Shown: positions 44,025 to 51,714 of the stretch, one piece after another
How the letters are laid out: the number at the start of each line of letters is the position of its first letter
Numbering within the stretch: position 1 is the first letter of the stretch
DNA from: Alphaproteobacteria bacterium
GTDB taxonomy: Bacteria > Pseudomonadota > Alphaproteobacteria > Rhodobacterales > Rhodobacteraceae
Assembly (NCBI GenBank): GCA_030428355.1
Contig: JAUIBL010000005.1
Location: 1-64,000, forward strand
Direction of reading: 5' to 3'
Length of the DNA stretch: 64,000 bases
Notes under the pieces: model-generated
Told to the model about the DNA's origin: nothing
Seen by the model: the letters and a program-made list of their open reading frames with translations, nothing else
Databases searched by the model: none
Program-made: the position numbers and the translations under genes

Positions 44025-44870
44025 ATGCAGGTTCTGAATGAAGACACTCACGGCTATCATTTCCACGTCATGCGCCGTGCGCTGGATGTGATCGACGCCA
44101 GCGGACCTGCTGTTTCGCTGGACGAGCTTGCTTCGCAGATGAACATGAGCCCTGCGCATTTCCAACGGGTGTTCTCACGATGGGTCGGTGTCAGCCCGAA
44201 ACGGTATCAGCAATACCTCACGCTGGGCCATGCGAAGTCGCTGCTCGCTGAACGGTTCACAACACTCGAAACTGCGCACGAGGCCGGTTTGTCCGGGGGC
44301 GGGCGTCTGCACGACCTTTTTCTGCGCTGGGAGGCGATGAGCCCCGGTGACTTTGCCCGCAAGGGCGAAGGTTTGACGATCTACTGGGGCTGGTTCGACA
44401 GCCCCTTTGGCCCTGCCTTGGTGATGGGCACCGACAAGGGCTTGTGCGGCATCGGGTTTGGTGCCGAATGCACCGAGGCCGAAGCGATGCAGGATCTGAC
44501 AAGCCGCTGGCCTTTGGCGACCTATGTCGAGGCACCGGACAGGCTCGATCCCTGGGTCCGTGCCGCCTTCGGGCAGGCTGAAGGTGATGTGCCGCTTTTC
44601 ATGATCGGTGCCCCATTCCAGATCAAAGTGTGGGAGGCGCTGATGCAGATCCCCTCGGGCCACGTCACCACCTATTCCGAGATCGCCGAATTCATCGGCC
44701 ATCCCAAAGCCGTCCGCGCCGTGGGCACGGCAGTGGGGCGCAACCCGATCAGCTATCTGATCCCGTGCCATCGCGCCCTACGCAAATCGGGCGGATTGGG
44801 CGGTTATCACTGGGGTCTGCCGGTGAAACGCAGCATCCTTGCCTGGGAGTCCGCCCGAGTCGAAGCCTGA
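44025..44870 (+). CDS. AraC-MGMT fusion (Ada-like O6-methylguanine methyltransferase)
   Basis: A 281-aa two-domain protein: an AraC-type helix-turn-helix region (about 15-95; SLDELASQMNMSPAHFQRVF and YQQYLTLGHAKSLL), then an O6-alkylguanine methyltransferase domain ending in the suicide-cysteine motif PCHR (247-250) and GGLGGYHWG. The N-terminal zinc domain of E. coli Ada, with the methylphosphotriester-sensing cysteine, is missing. Methyl damage would therefore have to be sensed through the C-terminal cysteine, or the AraC part is constitutive. The ATG at 44025 follows AGAGG. An Ada-box-like dyad lies just upstream. Confidence 0.92.
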   Translation: MQVLNEDTHGYHFHVMRRALDVIDASGPAVSLDELASQMNMSPAHFQRVFSRWVGVSPKRYQQYLTLGHAKSLLAERFTTLETAHEAGLSGGGRLHDLFLRWEAMSPGDFARKGEGLTIYWGWFDSPFGPALVMGTDKGLCGIGFGAECTEAEAMQDLTSRWPLATYVEAPDRLDPWVRAAFGQAEGDVPLFMIGAPFQIKVWEALMQIPSGHVTTYSEIAEFIGHPKAVRAVGTAVGRNPISYLIPCHRALRKSGGLGGYHWGLPVKRSILAWESARVEA

Positions 44871-44985
44871 GCCTTGCGCGGAAACGTGCCGATTTCCCCG
44901 CGACAACCGGGTTCTGCCGGGGTATGTTATCGCATAGCAGCAATCAGACCCCTACAATCGGGCGCAGTTAGACGAGGCAAAGCAT

Positions 44986-45654
44986 ATGACATTTTCCAAA
45001 CTTCCCCTGACCACCGCGCTATGCGGTGCTCTTGCGCTGTCGGCCTGTACCACCGGCACGTTCAATGATCCGAACGATCCCAACCGTCAGGCCAAACAGG
45101 GCGCGCTGATTGGTGCCGGTGCCGGTGCCGTTGTTGGTGCGCTCATGGGCAATGACCCGGAAGAGCGTCGCCGCAATGCCGCGGCAGGTGCCATTCTTGG
45201 TGCCGGTGGCGGTGCCATCATCGGCAATCAGCTTGACCGGCAAGAGGCCGATCTGCGGGCGCAGATGGGCAACAACAATGTCGACATTCGTAACACCGGC
45301 GACCGGTTGATCGTGACCCTGCCGCAGGACATCCTGTTTGCGACCGACAGCGCTACGCTGCGCCCGGACCTGCAGCGCGATCTGCGCACTGTTGGGCAAA
45401 GCCTGCTGGCCTATCCGAATACCACGGTTCAGGTCATCGGCCATACCGACAACACCGGCGACGCGGGCTACAATCTCAATCTTTCGCGCGAACGTGCGCA
45501 ATCCGTTGCGAACATTCTGATGAGCGAAGGTGTGCCGTCGTTCCGCATCCAGAGCATCGGACGCGGTGAGGATCAGCCGATTGCGAACAACCTGACGCCG
45601 GAAGGCCGGGCGCAGAACCGGCGTGTGGAAATCGTGATCCTGCCCAACGCCTGA
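44986..45654 (+). CDS. OmpA-family lipoprotein
   Basis: A 222-aa outer-membrane lipoprotein that should anchor the envelope to peptidoglycan. The signal peptide ends in the lipobox LSAC (cysteine at about 21). A glycine-zipper membrane segment follows (about 42-85; ALIGAGAGAVVGALMG and AILGAGGGAIIG), then a C-terminal OmpA domain with the peptidoglycan-binding pattern GHTDNTGDAGYNLNLSRERA and GRAQNRRVEI. The architecture matches YiaD-type proteins. The gene stands alone, with its own terminator 24 bases downstream. Confidence 0.95.
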   Translation: MTFSKLPLTTALCGALALSACTTGTFNDPNDPNRQAKQGALIGAGAGAVVGALMGNDPEERRRNAAAGAILGAGGGAIIGNQLDRQEADLRAQMGNNNVDIRNTGDRLIVTLPQDILFATDSATLRPDLQRDLRTVGQSLLAYPNTTVQVIGHTDNTGDAGYNLNLSRERAQSVANILMSEGVPSFRIQSIGRGEDQPIANNLTPEGRAQNRRVEIVILPNA

Positions 45655-45677
45655 TCGGCGATCCTGCCCAATCAACA

Positions 45678-45708
45678 GGCCCGCATCTTCGCGATGCGGG
45701 CCTTTTTT
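45678..45708 (+). terminator. Rho-independent terminator after the OmpA lipoprotein gene
   Basis: A GGCCCGCATC/GATGCGGGCC stem closes a short loop and is followed by TTTTTT. It lies 24 bases after the stop codon and ends the OmpA-type transcript before the flavin reductase gene. Confidence 0.92.
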
Positions 45709-45785
45709 GTGCCTCTTCGGGATGGTCGGGTTGTCTCTGACGCCCTCTGCGCCAAGTGTGGTGCGGAACGATGGGGAGAACATCA

Positions 45786-46340
45786 ATGGACAAACTGAAT
45801 CTCTTGGGTCTGTGCGGTTCCTTGCGGGCTGCATCAACGAACCGGCTTCTCATGCGCGAAGCCGCGCGTCGCTTTGGTGATGCCGAGTTTGTCGAAGGCG
45901 ATCTGCGTTTGCCGCTTTATGATGGAGACTTGGAGGACCAGAACGGTATTCCCGTGGCCGTTCAAACGCTGGCGGATCAGATTACAGCCGCCGATGCGGT
46001 GATCGTGGCGACACCGGAATACAACAAGGGGGTCTCGGGAGTTCTCAAGAATGCCCTTGATTGGGTCAGCCGCACAAAGGGCGCGCCCTGGGCCGACACA
46101 CCGGTTGCAATCATGTCAGCCGCGGCTGGAAGGGCGGGCGGAGAGCGGGCGCAGAACATGGCGCGCCTCTGTCTTTCGCCGTTCCGGCCGCTTTTGTTGA
46201 CAGGGCCGGAGGTGATGGTCGCTGCGACGGCTCAGCAATGGGATGATCAGGGTCAATTGATCAATGAGCTGAATGCCAAGGCACTTGACGATCTCATGGG
46301 GGTCTTGCGCCGCCATGCGGAGGCGCGCCGCACCGGCTGA
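45786..46340 (+). CDS. NADPH-dependent FMN reductase
   Basis: A 184-aa flavodoxin-fold reductase. The FMN-phosphate loop is GSLRAASTNRLLMREAA, and the isoalloxazine-binding region is ATPEYNKGVSGVLKNALDW, as in NADPH-dependent FMN/azo/chromate reductases. It could reduce quinones, flavins or metals; the substrate is not evident. The ATG at 45786 follows GGGGAGAA. Its stop is embedded in a hairpin shared with the convergent sugar transferase gene. Confidence 0.92.
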   Translation: MDKLNLLGLCGSLRAASTNRLLMREAARRFGDAEFVEGDLRLPLYDGDLEDQNGIPVAVQTLADQITAADAVIVATPEYNKGVSGVLKNALDWVSRTKGAPWADTPVAIMSAAAGRAGGERAQNMARLCLSPFRPLLLTGPEVMVAATAQQWDDQGQLINELNAKALDDLMGVLRRHAEARRTG

Positions 46341-46354
46341 TCAGCAGCCGGTGC
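46330..46354. terminator. Bidirectional hairpin over two convergent stops
   Basis: GCACCGGCTG and CAGCCGGTGC form a perfect 10-bp stem with loop ATCAG. It covers the stop of the flavin reductase gene and the stop of the facing sugar transferase gene. No T-run follows. Confidence 0.5.
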
Positions 46355-47030
46355 CTTTGGTGACAACGCTGACTGTCTTCAGGATCACCGAGATGTCCTG
46401 TGCCAGCGTGACCTTGCGCAGATATTCCGCATCATAGCTAGCGCGCTCGGCAAAGCTGCTTTCGTTGCGGACGGACACCTGCCAGAAACCGGTGATGCCG
46501 GGGCGCAGGGCGTAATAGGCCGACCCGGGATACATGGCCTGCTGTTCAACCATCATCGGGCGCGGACCCACCAGCGACATGTCGCCTTTCAGCACGTTCC
46601 ACAGCTGCGGCAGTTCATCGAGGGATGTCTTGCGCAGGAATTGGCCGACCTTCGTGATCCGGGGGTCATGGCGCAACTTTTGGTTGCGGTTCCATTCAAG
46701 GCGTGCAGCGGGGTTTTCCTGCAGATGGTTTTCAAGGGCGACATCTGCATTCGCGACCATGCTGCGCAGCTTCCACATCTTGAAGGTCTTGCCGAAGCGG
46801 CCGACACGGGTCTGGTGGTAGAAGGGAGAACCGCCATCGCGGGCGACCATCACCGCGCAGGCTGCAACGACGAGCAGAACCGCCGGTGCCGCGAGGATGA
46901 CCAAAGCGATGTCGAGCAGGCGCTTGAAGTAGTTGAGGTAGACGTCGCGCTGGTTCGGTTTCGAAAACGCGGCATTCACCATCGTTTCGATTTCGACGCT
47001 CGGTCCCGGTTGACGCATGTGCAGTGTCAT
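46341..47030 (-). CDS. Undecaprenyl-phosphate sugar transferase, ExoY-like
   Basis: Starts a surface polysaccharide by transferring a sugar-1-phosphate to undecaprenyl phosphate at the inner membrane. The 229-aa protein has one membrane helix (about 40-62), then the bacterial sugar transferase core with KMWKLRSMVANAD, KTSLDELPQLWNVLKGDMSL, VGPRP and RPGITGFWQVS. The length matches the short ExoY-like type rather than the long WbaP type. The start follows AGGG. It stands apart from the glycan cluster that begins about 5 kb away and is preceded by a long AT-rich region that probably holds its promoter. Confidence 0.93.
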   Translation of the reverse strand: MTLHMRQPGPSVEIETMVNAAFSKPNQRDVYLNYFKRLLDIALVILAAPAVLLVVAACAVMVARDGGSPFYHQTRVGRFGKTFKMWKLRSMVANADVALENHLQENPAARLEWNRNQKLRHDPRITKVGQFLRKTSLDELPQLWNVLKGDMSLVGPRPMMVEQQAMYPGSAYYALRPGITGFWQVSVRNESSFAERASYDAEYLRKVTLAQDISVILKTVSVVTKGTGC

Positions 47031-47940
47031 CTCACACCCTGTTGACCCTGTGCTTGGGCCGCGTGCTGGGTGCCGACGGCATGAAAATATCGTTTGCTCG
47101 CAGCGCTGTGCAGCGAACAGGATTGATCCGATCAAGTTGAACGGTGGTCAGGTTTTCACGCTATGTGGCAGATTTCAGCAGACGAACCCTTCGCAACTCC
47201 CAAGTGGAAGCACCAACCCCCAAGTGCCATTTACAAACTAAGGCAGGATTGTGACCTGCCTAAGCATGTTCTCTTTATGGCGATGCGCCTTAATTTGGTC
47301 AACTTTGGGAATGGGGGGAAACTCTATCGTGTATTCCCACGGAGTTCTTCATCTTATGCGTGTTTCTGAAATGTGTCCGTTTTGGAAAAAATCCCGTTTC
47401 CAATCACATTTTTTTCGGTCGCCCTAAAATATGCGGCCTGACTGACGTGTCGCGGTGAGTCCGTGAGATCGATGCGCAGATCGAACACCGGAAGCCGCTA
47501 ATTTTGTTGCGTGAGTGGTGACAAAAATGCTGCACATGCAAGATTGAAGACATCTTTTCGCTTCCAAGCGCACGCTTTCGATAGCGCACGATCTATAGTT
47601 GATCGACAAGAGCGAAAGAGAATACCGAAAGATCAGGCTTTGAACCTTTGATGTTCACCTCTGACTTTCGAGTGATGCCGGTCAATTGTTTCAAAAAACA
47701 CACATGATCGACGTCAAAGCCGTGTCATGCAGAAGTGCCGGCCTCGCGATCACATGTTGAAACATACTGAAATATATTTGGTATCAATGCGGCTATCTTT
47801 AGACATCAATTGTCACGAATACGCCCGAATCATGACCGAAAAACCAGAATCAGACGAAAGTGCGGCATCCTTGATCCGGTTGCGCCACAATCGGTGAAGG
47901 TCTATCTGCCATCCAACCTCTTTGCGCAGGATCAATTGTG
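47031..47940. promoter_or_regulatory. 910-base AT-rich gap with direct repeats
   Basis: No convincing gene in either direction. GC is far below that of the flanks: 24/60 in 47341-47400 and 19/60 in 47761-47820. Two direct repeats, AACTCCCAAGTGG (47195-47207) and AACCCCCAAGTGC (47215-47227), are exactly 20 bases apart, a spacing of two helical turns that is typical of tandem operators. They lie about 165 bases upstream of the sugar transferase start. The rightmost part should hold the promoter of the RNase D gene. A long leader or a small RNA is possible but not shown. Confidence 0.5.
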
Positions 47941-48555
47941 ATGACCCACACTGTCCATTTCCGCGACCTTCCCGATGGCCTTGACCTTGGTCCCGAGGTT
48001 GCAATCGACTGCGAGACAATGGGGCTGCACCCGCACCGTGACCGCCTTTGCGTGGTGCAGTTGTCCGGCGGCGATGGAACCGCGCATCTGGTACAGATCG
48101 AGAAGGGCCAGACCGCGGCGCCCAATCTGGAAAAGCTGTTGACCGATCCGAACGTGCTCAAGCTGTTTCATTATGGCCGCTTTGATATTGCGGCCATGCA
48201 GAATGCCTTTGGTGTCGTGACGGCACCGGTGTTCTGCACAAAGATCGCAAGCCGCCTTGTCCGGACCTATACCGACCGTCACGGTCTCAAGGTGTTGCTG
48301 CAGGAACTTCTGGGCATCGACATCTCCAAACAACAGCAATCCAGCGATTGGGGGTCCGAGACCCTGAGCCAAGCACAGGTCGAGTACGCGGCTTCGGATG
48401 TTCTCTACCTGCACAAGCTGCGTAATGCCTTGGTTCAGATGCTCGAACGGGAGGGCCGTATGGAACTTGCGCAATCCTGTTTCGATTTTCTGCCCACCCG
48501 CGCGCAGCTTGATCTGGCGGGTTGGCCCGATACCGATATTTTCGCCCATAGCTGA
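47941..48555 (+). CDS. RNase D-type 3'-5' exonuclease (short form)
   Basis: A 204-aa DEDDy exonuclease comprising only the nuclease domain. The catalytic residues are visible in AIDCETMGL, LFHYGRFDIA and YAASDVLYL. The HRDC domains of full RNase D are absent, so it resembles the short ribonuclease D proteins of alphaproteobacteria that trim tRNA or other RNAs. The start is the ATG at 47941, next to a GTG at 47938, with GCAGGA upstream. It is followed 18 bases later by lptC. Confidence 0.9.
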   Translation: MTHTVHFRDLPDGLDLGPEVAIDCETMGLHPHRDRLCVVQLSGGDGTAHLVQIEKGQTAAPNLEKLLTDPNVLKLFHYGRFDIAAMQNAFGVVTAPVFCTKIASRLVRTYTDRHGLKVLLQELLGIDISKQQQSSDWGSETLSQAQVEYAASDVLYLHKLRNALVQMLEREGRMELAQSCFDFLPTRAQLDLAGWPDTDIFAHS

Positions 48556-48573
48556 TCGGGCGGACACATATAT

Positions 48574-49167
48574 ATGTACTCGCGCCTGATCGCCTGGCTG
48601 AAGATCCTGCTTCCGCTGGGGGCGCTCGCGCTTTTGTCGACCATTTTTCTGTATTCCCGTGGCCCTGATCCCATTGCCACGATCCCGGTCTTGACAGGGG
48701 GGGCCGATCCGACACTGACGGAACAGATCGGCAGCCCGTTCTATGCCGGAACCACCGAGAATGGGCAGGGCCTTACACTTGCAGCGCGTCAGGCGCGGTT
48801 CAGCGACCCCGACAATTCGGGACTGATAGCCGATGATCTGCGGGCGGTCATCGACATCCGTGATGGCAACCGGATCGTGATCGACGCAACGGTCGGGCAG
48901 ATGGACGAGGGGGATCGCCTCAGGCTTCGGGACGGCGTCGTGCTGGACAGCAGCTCTGGGTACACTGTCCGGACCGACGGCCTCGATGCCGAGATCGACC
49001 GTGTCGCCATCGAAAGCACGTCTGATGTCGAAGCGGTGGGGCCGGGGCTGACCCTGTCAGCAGGAAAACTCCGAGTGGAAGAGAACGCGACGACACAGGA
49101 TATTCAGTTGCTGTTCACGGATGGGGTAAAGCTGATATACATCCCCCAACAAGACGGGGCTGAATGA
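48574..49167 (+). CDS. lptC: LPS export protein LptC
   Basis: A 197-aa bitopic inner-membrane protein that passes lipopolysaccharide from the LptBFG transporter to LptA. One N-terminal membrane helix (about 8-25) is followed by a periplasmic beta-jellyroll of the LptC/OstA type ([20 protein letters not shown]). Assignment rests on this architecture and on position directly before lptA and lptB. A 12-bp palindrome ACATATATATGT (48566-48577) spans the start codon, and no clear ribosome site is seen. It overlaps lptA by four bases. Confidence 0.88.
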   Translation: MYSRLIAWLKILLPLGALALLSTIFLYSRGPDPIATIPVLTGGADPTLTEQIGSPFYAGTTENGQGLTLAARQARFSDPDNSGLIADDLRAVIDIRDGNRIVIDATVGQMDEGDRLRLRDGVVLDSSSGYTVRTDGLDAEIDRVAIESTSDVEAVGPGLTLSAGKLRVEENATTQDIQLLFTDGVKLIYIPQQDGAE

Positions 49168-49649
49168 TGATCCGAACAGTGATGACCGTCGTTGCGGTCG
49201 GATTGGCGAGTGTTGCGCAGGCGCAGGGGACAGAGGTCGCTTTCGGCACCGTGCAGCAGGACACGTCGCTGCCCGTAGAAGTCAGCGCGGATTCCCTGTC
49301 GGTCTCGCAGAACGACGGTTCTGCGCTGTTTACCGGAAATGTCATCATCGGTCAGGGCAAAATGCGTCTTTCGGCGCCGCGTGTTCTCGTGTTCTACACC
49401 GAGAACCAGAGCGGGGTCGAACGGCTGGAGGCGACGGGCGGTGTGACCCTTGTCAACGGCGATCAGGCGGCCGAGGCCGACACTGCGGAATACGAGGTCA
49501 ATCGCGGCACCATTCGCATGGTGGGCAACGTGCTATTGACGCAGGGGGCCAACACGCTTGTGTCGGACAGCATGGATGTCGATCTCGAAGCGGGTACAGC
49601 CCTGATGAACGGTCGGGTGCGGACGGTGTTCCAATCGGGCGACAACTGA
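49164..49649 (+). CDS. lptA: LPS periplasmic bridge protein LptA
   Basis: A 161-aa periplasmic protein that polymerises into the bridge carrying LPS to the outer membrane. The signal peptide is [20 protein letters not shown]. The mature part is an OstA-like beta-jellyroll: [39 protein letters not shown] and [16 protein letters not shown]. It starts within the lptC stop (ATGA) and ends in a TGATG overlap with lptB, so the three are translationally coupled. Confidence 0.92.
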   Translation: MMIRTVMTVVAVGLASVAQAQGTEVAFGTVQQDTSLPVEVSADSLSVSQNDGSALFTGNVIIGQGKMRLSAPRVLVFYTENQSGVERLEATGGVTLVNGDQAAEADTAEYEVNRGTIRMVGNVLLTQGANTLVSDSMDVDLEAGTALMNGRVRTVFQSGDN

Positions 49650-50407
49650 TGGCAGGTCCGACCCTCTCTGTCACCCAAGGGGAAAGCGGGCTGATTGTCC
49701 GGCATCTGCGCAAGAGCTACAAGAAACGTGTGGTGATCCGGGACGTGTCCCTTGAGGTGCGCCGAGGTGAGGTTGTGGCGCTGCTGGGCCCGAATGGCAG
49801 CGGCAAGACGACATCGTTCTATGCCATTGCCGGATTGGTGAATCCCGAAGGCGGTCAGGTTCTGATCGACGGACAGGACGTCACCTATCTGCCGATGTAC
49901 CGTCGTGCCCGTATGGGTATTGGCTACCTGCCCCAGGAAATGTCGATCTTCCGGGGCATGAGCGTCGAGGACAACATCAGTGCGATCCTCGACATCAGCC
50001 AGCCCGACCGCCACAAGCGGCGCGAACGGCTCGAGGAACTGTTGGGCGAGTTTTCCATCGAACATCTGCGCCGTGCGCCGGCACTTGCGCTTTCTGGCGG
50101 GGAACGGCGGCGCGTGGAGATCGCCCGCTGTCTGGCAGCCGATCCCAAGTATCTGCTGCTTGATGAACCCTTTGCCGGGGTGGACCCGATCAGCGTCGGT
50201 GACATCCGTCATCTGGTTGCCGATCTCAAGAAACGCGGTATCGGTGTGCTCATCACCGATCACAACGTGCGCGAAACGCTCGAGATCGTGGATCGCGCCT
50301 ATATCCTGCATGATGGCAAGGTTCTGATGTCCGGATCCCCGGAGGAGGTTGTCCGCAACGAGAACGTCCGCAGGGTCTATCTGGGCGACAGTTTCCGCAT
50401 CGGATAA
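49649..50407 (+). CDS. lptB: LPS export ABC transporter ATP-binding protein LptB
   Basis: The 252-aa ATPase that powers LPS extraction with LptF and LptG. Walker A is GPNGSGKTT, the signature is [15 protein letters not shown] and Walker B is [13 protein letters not shown], with the H-loop in [12 protein letters not shown]. This is the characteristic LptB pattern rather than a branched-chain amino acid ATPase. LptF and LptG are not in the window. The next gene is hpf after 225 bases; rpoN, often found here in proteobacteria, is absent. Confidence 0.95.
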   Translation: MAGPTLSVTQGESGLIVRHLRKSYKKRVVIRDVSLEVRRGEVVALLGPNGSGKTTSFYAIAGLVNPEGGQVLIDGQDVTYLPMYRRARMGIGYLPQEMSIFRGMSVEDNISAILDISQPDRHKRRERLEELLGEFSIEHLRRAPALALSGGERRRVEIARCLAADPKYLLLDEPFAGVDPISVGDIRHLVADLKKRGIGVLITDHNVRETLEIVDRAYILHDGKVLMSGSPEEVVRNENVRRVYLGDSFRIG

Positions 50408-50433
50408 TTCCCCGCGCCGCCTGACGGAAATGA

Positions 50434-50462
50434 TTGACACAAAGCCGTTGCAGGATTGAAAT
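50434..50462 (+). promoter_or_regulatory. Candidate promoter of hpf
   Basis: TTGACA (50434-50439) is a perfect -35 hexamer, and TGAAAT (50457-50462) follows after 17 bases as a moderate -10. It lies about 170 bases upstream of the hpf start, in the gap after lptB, leaving a long 5' leader of unknown role. The rest of the 50408-50632 gap shows no gene. Confidence 0.45.
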
Positions 50463-50632
50463 GATCGCATGGCGTTTGAAGACTCAGACCGTCGATTTTC
50501 GCTCTGCCTGCCGTTTCGGCTGGACAATGAAACACAACGGTCGACACGCCATCTCTCTTTTGCAGTCAAAGGCAGCGCCCGGTTTGACCGGACGTGTCTG
50601 GCTGCAGAACCAAAACAATAAAAGGACATCCT

Positions 50633-51196
50633 ATGCGTTACCAGATAACCGGCAAACAGATTGATGTTGGTGAAGCCCTTCAGACTCATGTGAAGACCGA
50701 ACTGGACGCGATGCTGGGCAAGTATGCAGGTCGTCCGACCGATGCGACCGTCATCTTCTCCAAGAGCGCCCACGAGTTTGTTTGTGAGACAGTTGTACAC
50801 CTGTCCACCGGTTTGAACGCCACAGCCAAGGCGCATGCCACCGAAATCTATGCGGCCTTTGATGCCTGCTGCGAGAAAATGGACAAGCAGCTGCGCCGCT
50901 ACAAGCGCCGTCTCAAGGATCACCACAAGGACCGTACAGAACCTGTTGAACTCTTCGGGGCATCCTCATATATCCTCGCCAGCGAAGCGGATACGCATGA
51001 CGATGAACCGGAGTCGTTGCAGCCCATTATCGTCGCCGAGATGGAGACCAAAATTCCCTCTCTGACCGTTGGCGAGGCTGTGATGCAAATGGAGTTGGCG
51101 GGACTGCCGGTATTGGTGTTCCGAAATGACAAAAAGGACGGTGTGAACGTCGTATACCGCCGGGAAGATGGAAATATCGGCTGGATTGATCCATAA
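50633..51196 (+). CDS. hpf: Ribosome hibernation promoting factor, long form
   Basis: Dimerises and inactivates 70S ribosomes in stationary phase. The 187-aa protein has the N-terminal S30AE domain (MRYQITGKQIDVGEALQTHV, then HLSTGLNATAKAHATEIYAA and KMDKQLRRYKRRLKDHH). An acidic linker follows, then the C-terminal dimerisation domain (PSLTVGEAVMQMEL and GVNVVYRREDGNIGWIDP), which marks the long form. The start follows AAAAGGA. ptsN is 41 bases downstream, as in many proteobacteria. Confidence 0.95.
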   Translation: MRYQITGKQIDVGEALQTHVKTELDAMLGKYAGRPTDATVIFSKSAHEFVCETVVHLSTGLNATAKAHATEIYAAFDACCEKMDKQLRRYKRRLKDHHKDRTEPVELFGASSYILASEADTHDDEPESLQPIIVAEMETKIPSLTVGEAVMQMELAGLPVLVFRNDKKDGVNVVYRREDGNIGWIDP

Positions 51197-51237
51197 ATCC
51201 CAAAACGGACGTCACACGTTCCAATCACGAGCAGCAC

Positions 51238-51702
51238 ATGAAATTTGCAGACCTGTTGAGTTCCAAAGCCGTCAAGGCAGTGACAAGTGTATCCAGCAAG
51301 AAGCGACTGATGCATGACATCGCCGATGTCGCCGAGTCTGCTTATGGCATCTCTGCCCAACGCGCTGTCGAAGCGCTGCTTGAACGCGAAAGCCTTGGCC
51401 CCACCGGTGTGGGCCATGGCGTCGCCTTGCCCCATGCGCGGCTGGATGGGGTCGAGTCGGTGGTGGGTGTGTTCATCCTGCTGGAAAAGCCGATTGATTT
51501 CGAAGCGATCGACCGTCAGCCCGTGGATGTGATCTTTGCACTGTTCGCCCCTGAAGATGCAGGTGTCGAACATCTCAAGGCGCTGGCACTGGTGTCGCGT
51601 ACGCTGCGCGATCCGAATTTCTGCGCCAAACTGCGGGCAAACCCCGATCCTGCAACGCTGCACACCATCATCACCGAGGCGGCGACCGTCCAGGCGGCCT
51701 GA
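51238..51702 (+). CDS. ptsN: Nitrogen PTS EIIA protein PtsN
   Basis: The 154-aa EIIA-type phosphoacceptor of the nitrogen PTS, which links nitrogen and potassium status to regulation. The phosphorylated histidine is His66 in GHGVALPHARLDG. The flanking blocks RAVEALLERESLGPTG and LEKPIDFEAIDRQPVDVIFA match the family. It follows hpf at 41 bases. The usual upstream partner rpoN is not at this locus. Confidence 0.95.
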   Translation: MKFADLLSSKAVKAVTSVSSKKRLMHDIADVAESAYGISAQRAVEALLERESLGPTGVGHGVALPHARLDGVESVVGVFILLEKPIDFEAIDRQPVDVIFALFAPEDAGVEHLKALALVSRTLRDPNFCAKLRANPDPATLHTIITEAATVQAA

Positions 51703-51714
51703 CGCGACCCCAAC

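Noticed and set aside
47195-47227. Minus-strand TGGCAC and TTGC words as a sigma-54 promoter
   Set aside because: The GG and GC elements do not fall at the required 10-base spacing in either repeat.
47163-47369. 68-codon rightward open frame in the AT-rich gap
   Set aside because: No ribosome-binding site, unusual composition for this genome and it covers the direct repeats; no support as a gene.
48566-48577. ACATATATATGT over the lptC start as an operator
   Set aside because: A simple AT alternation can occur by chance, there is no second copy and it contains the start codon itself.
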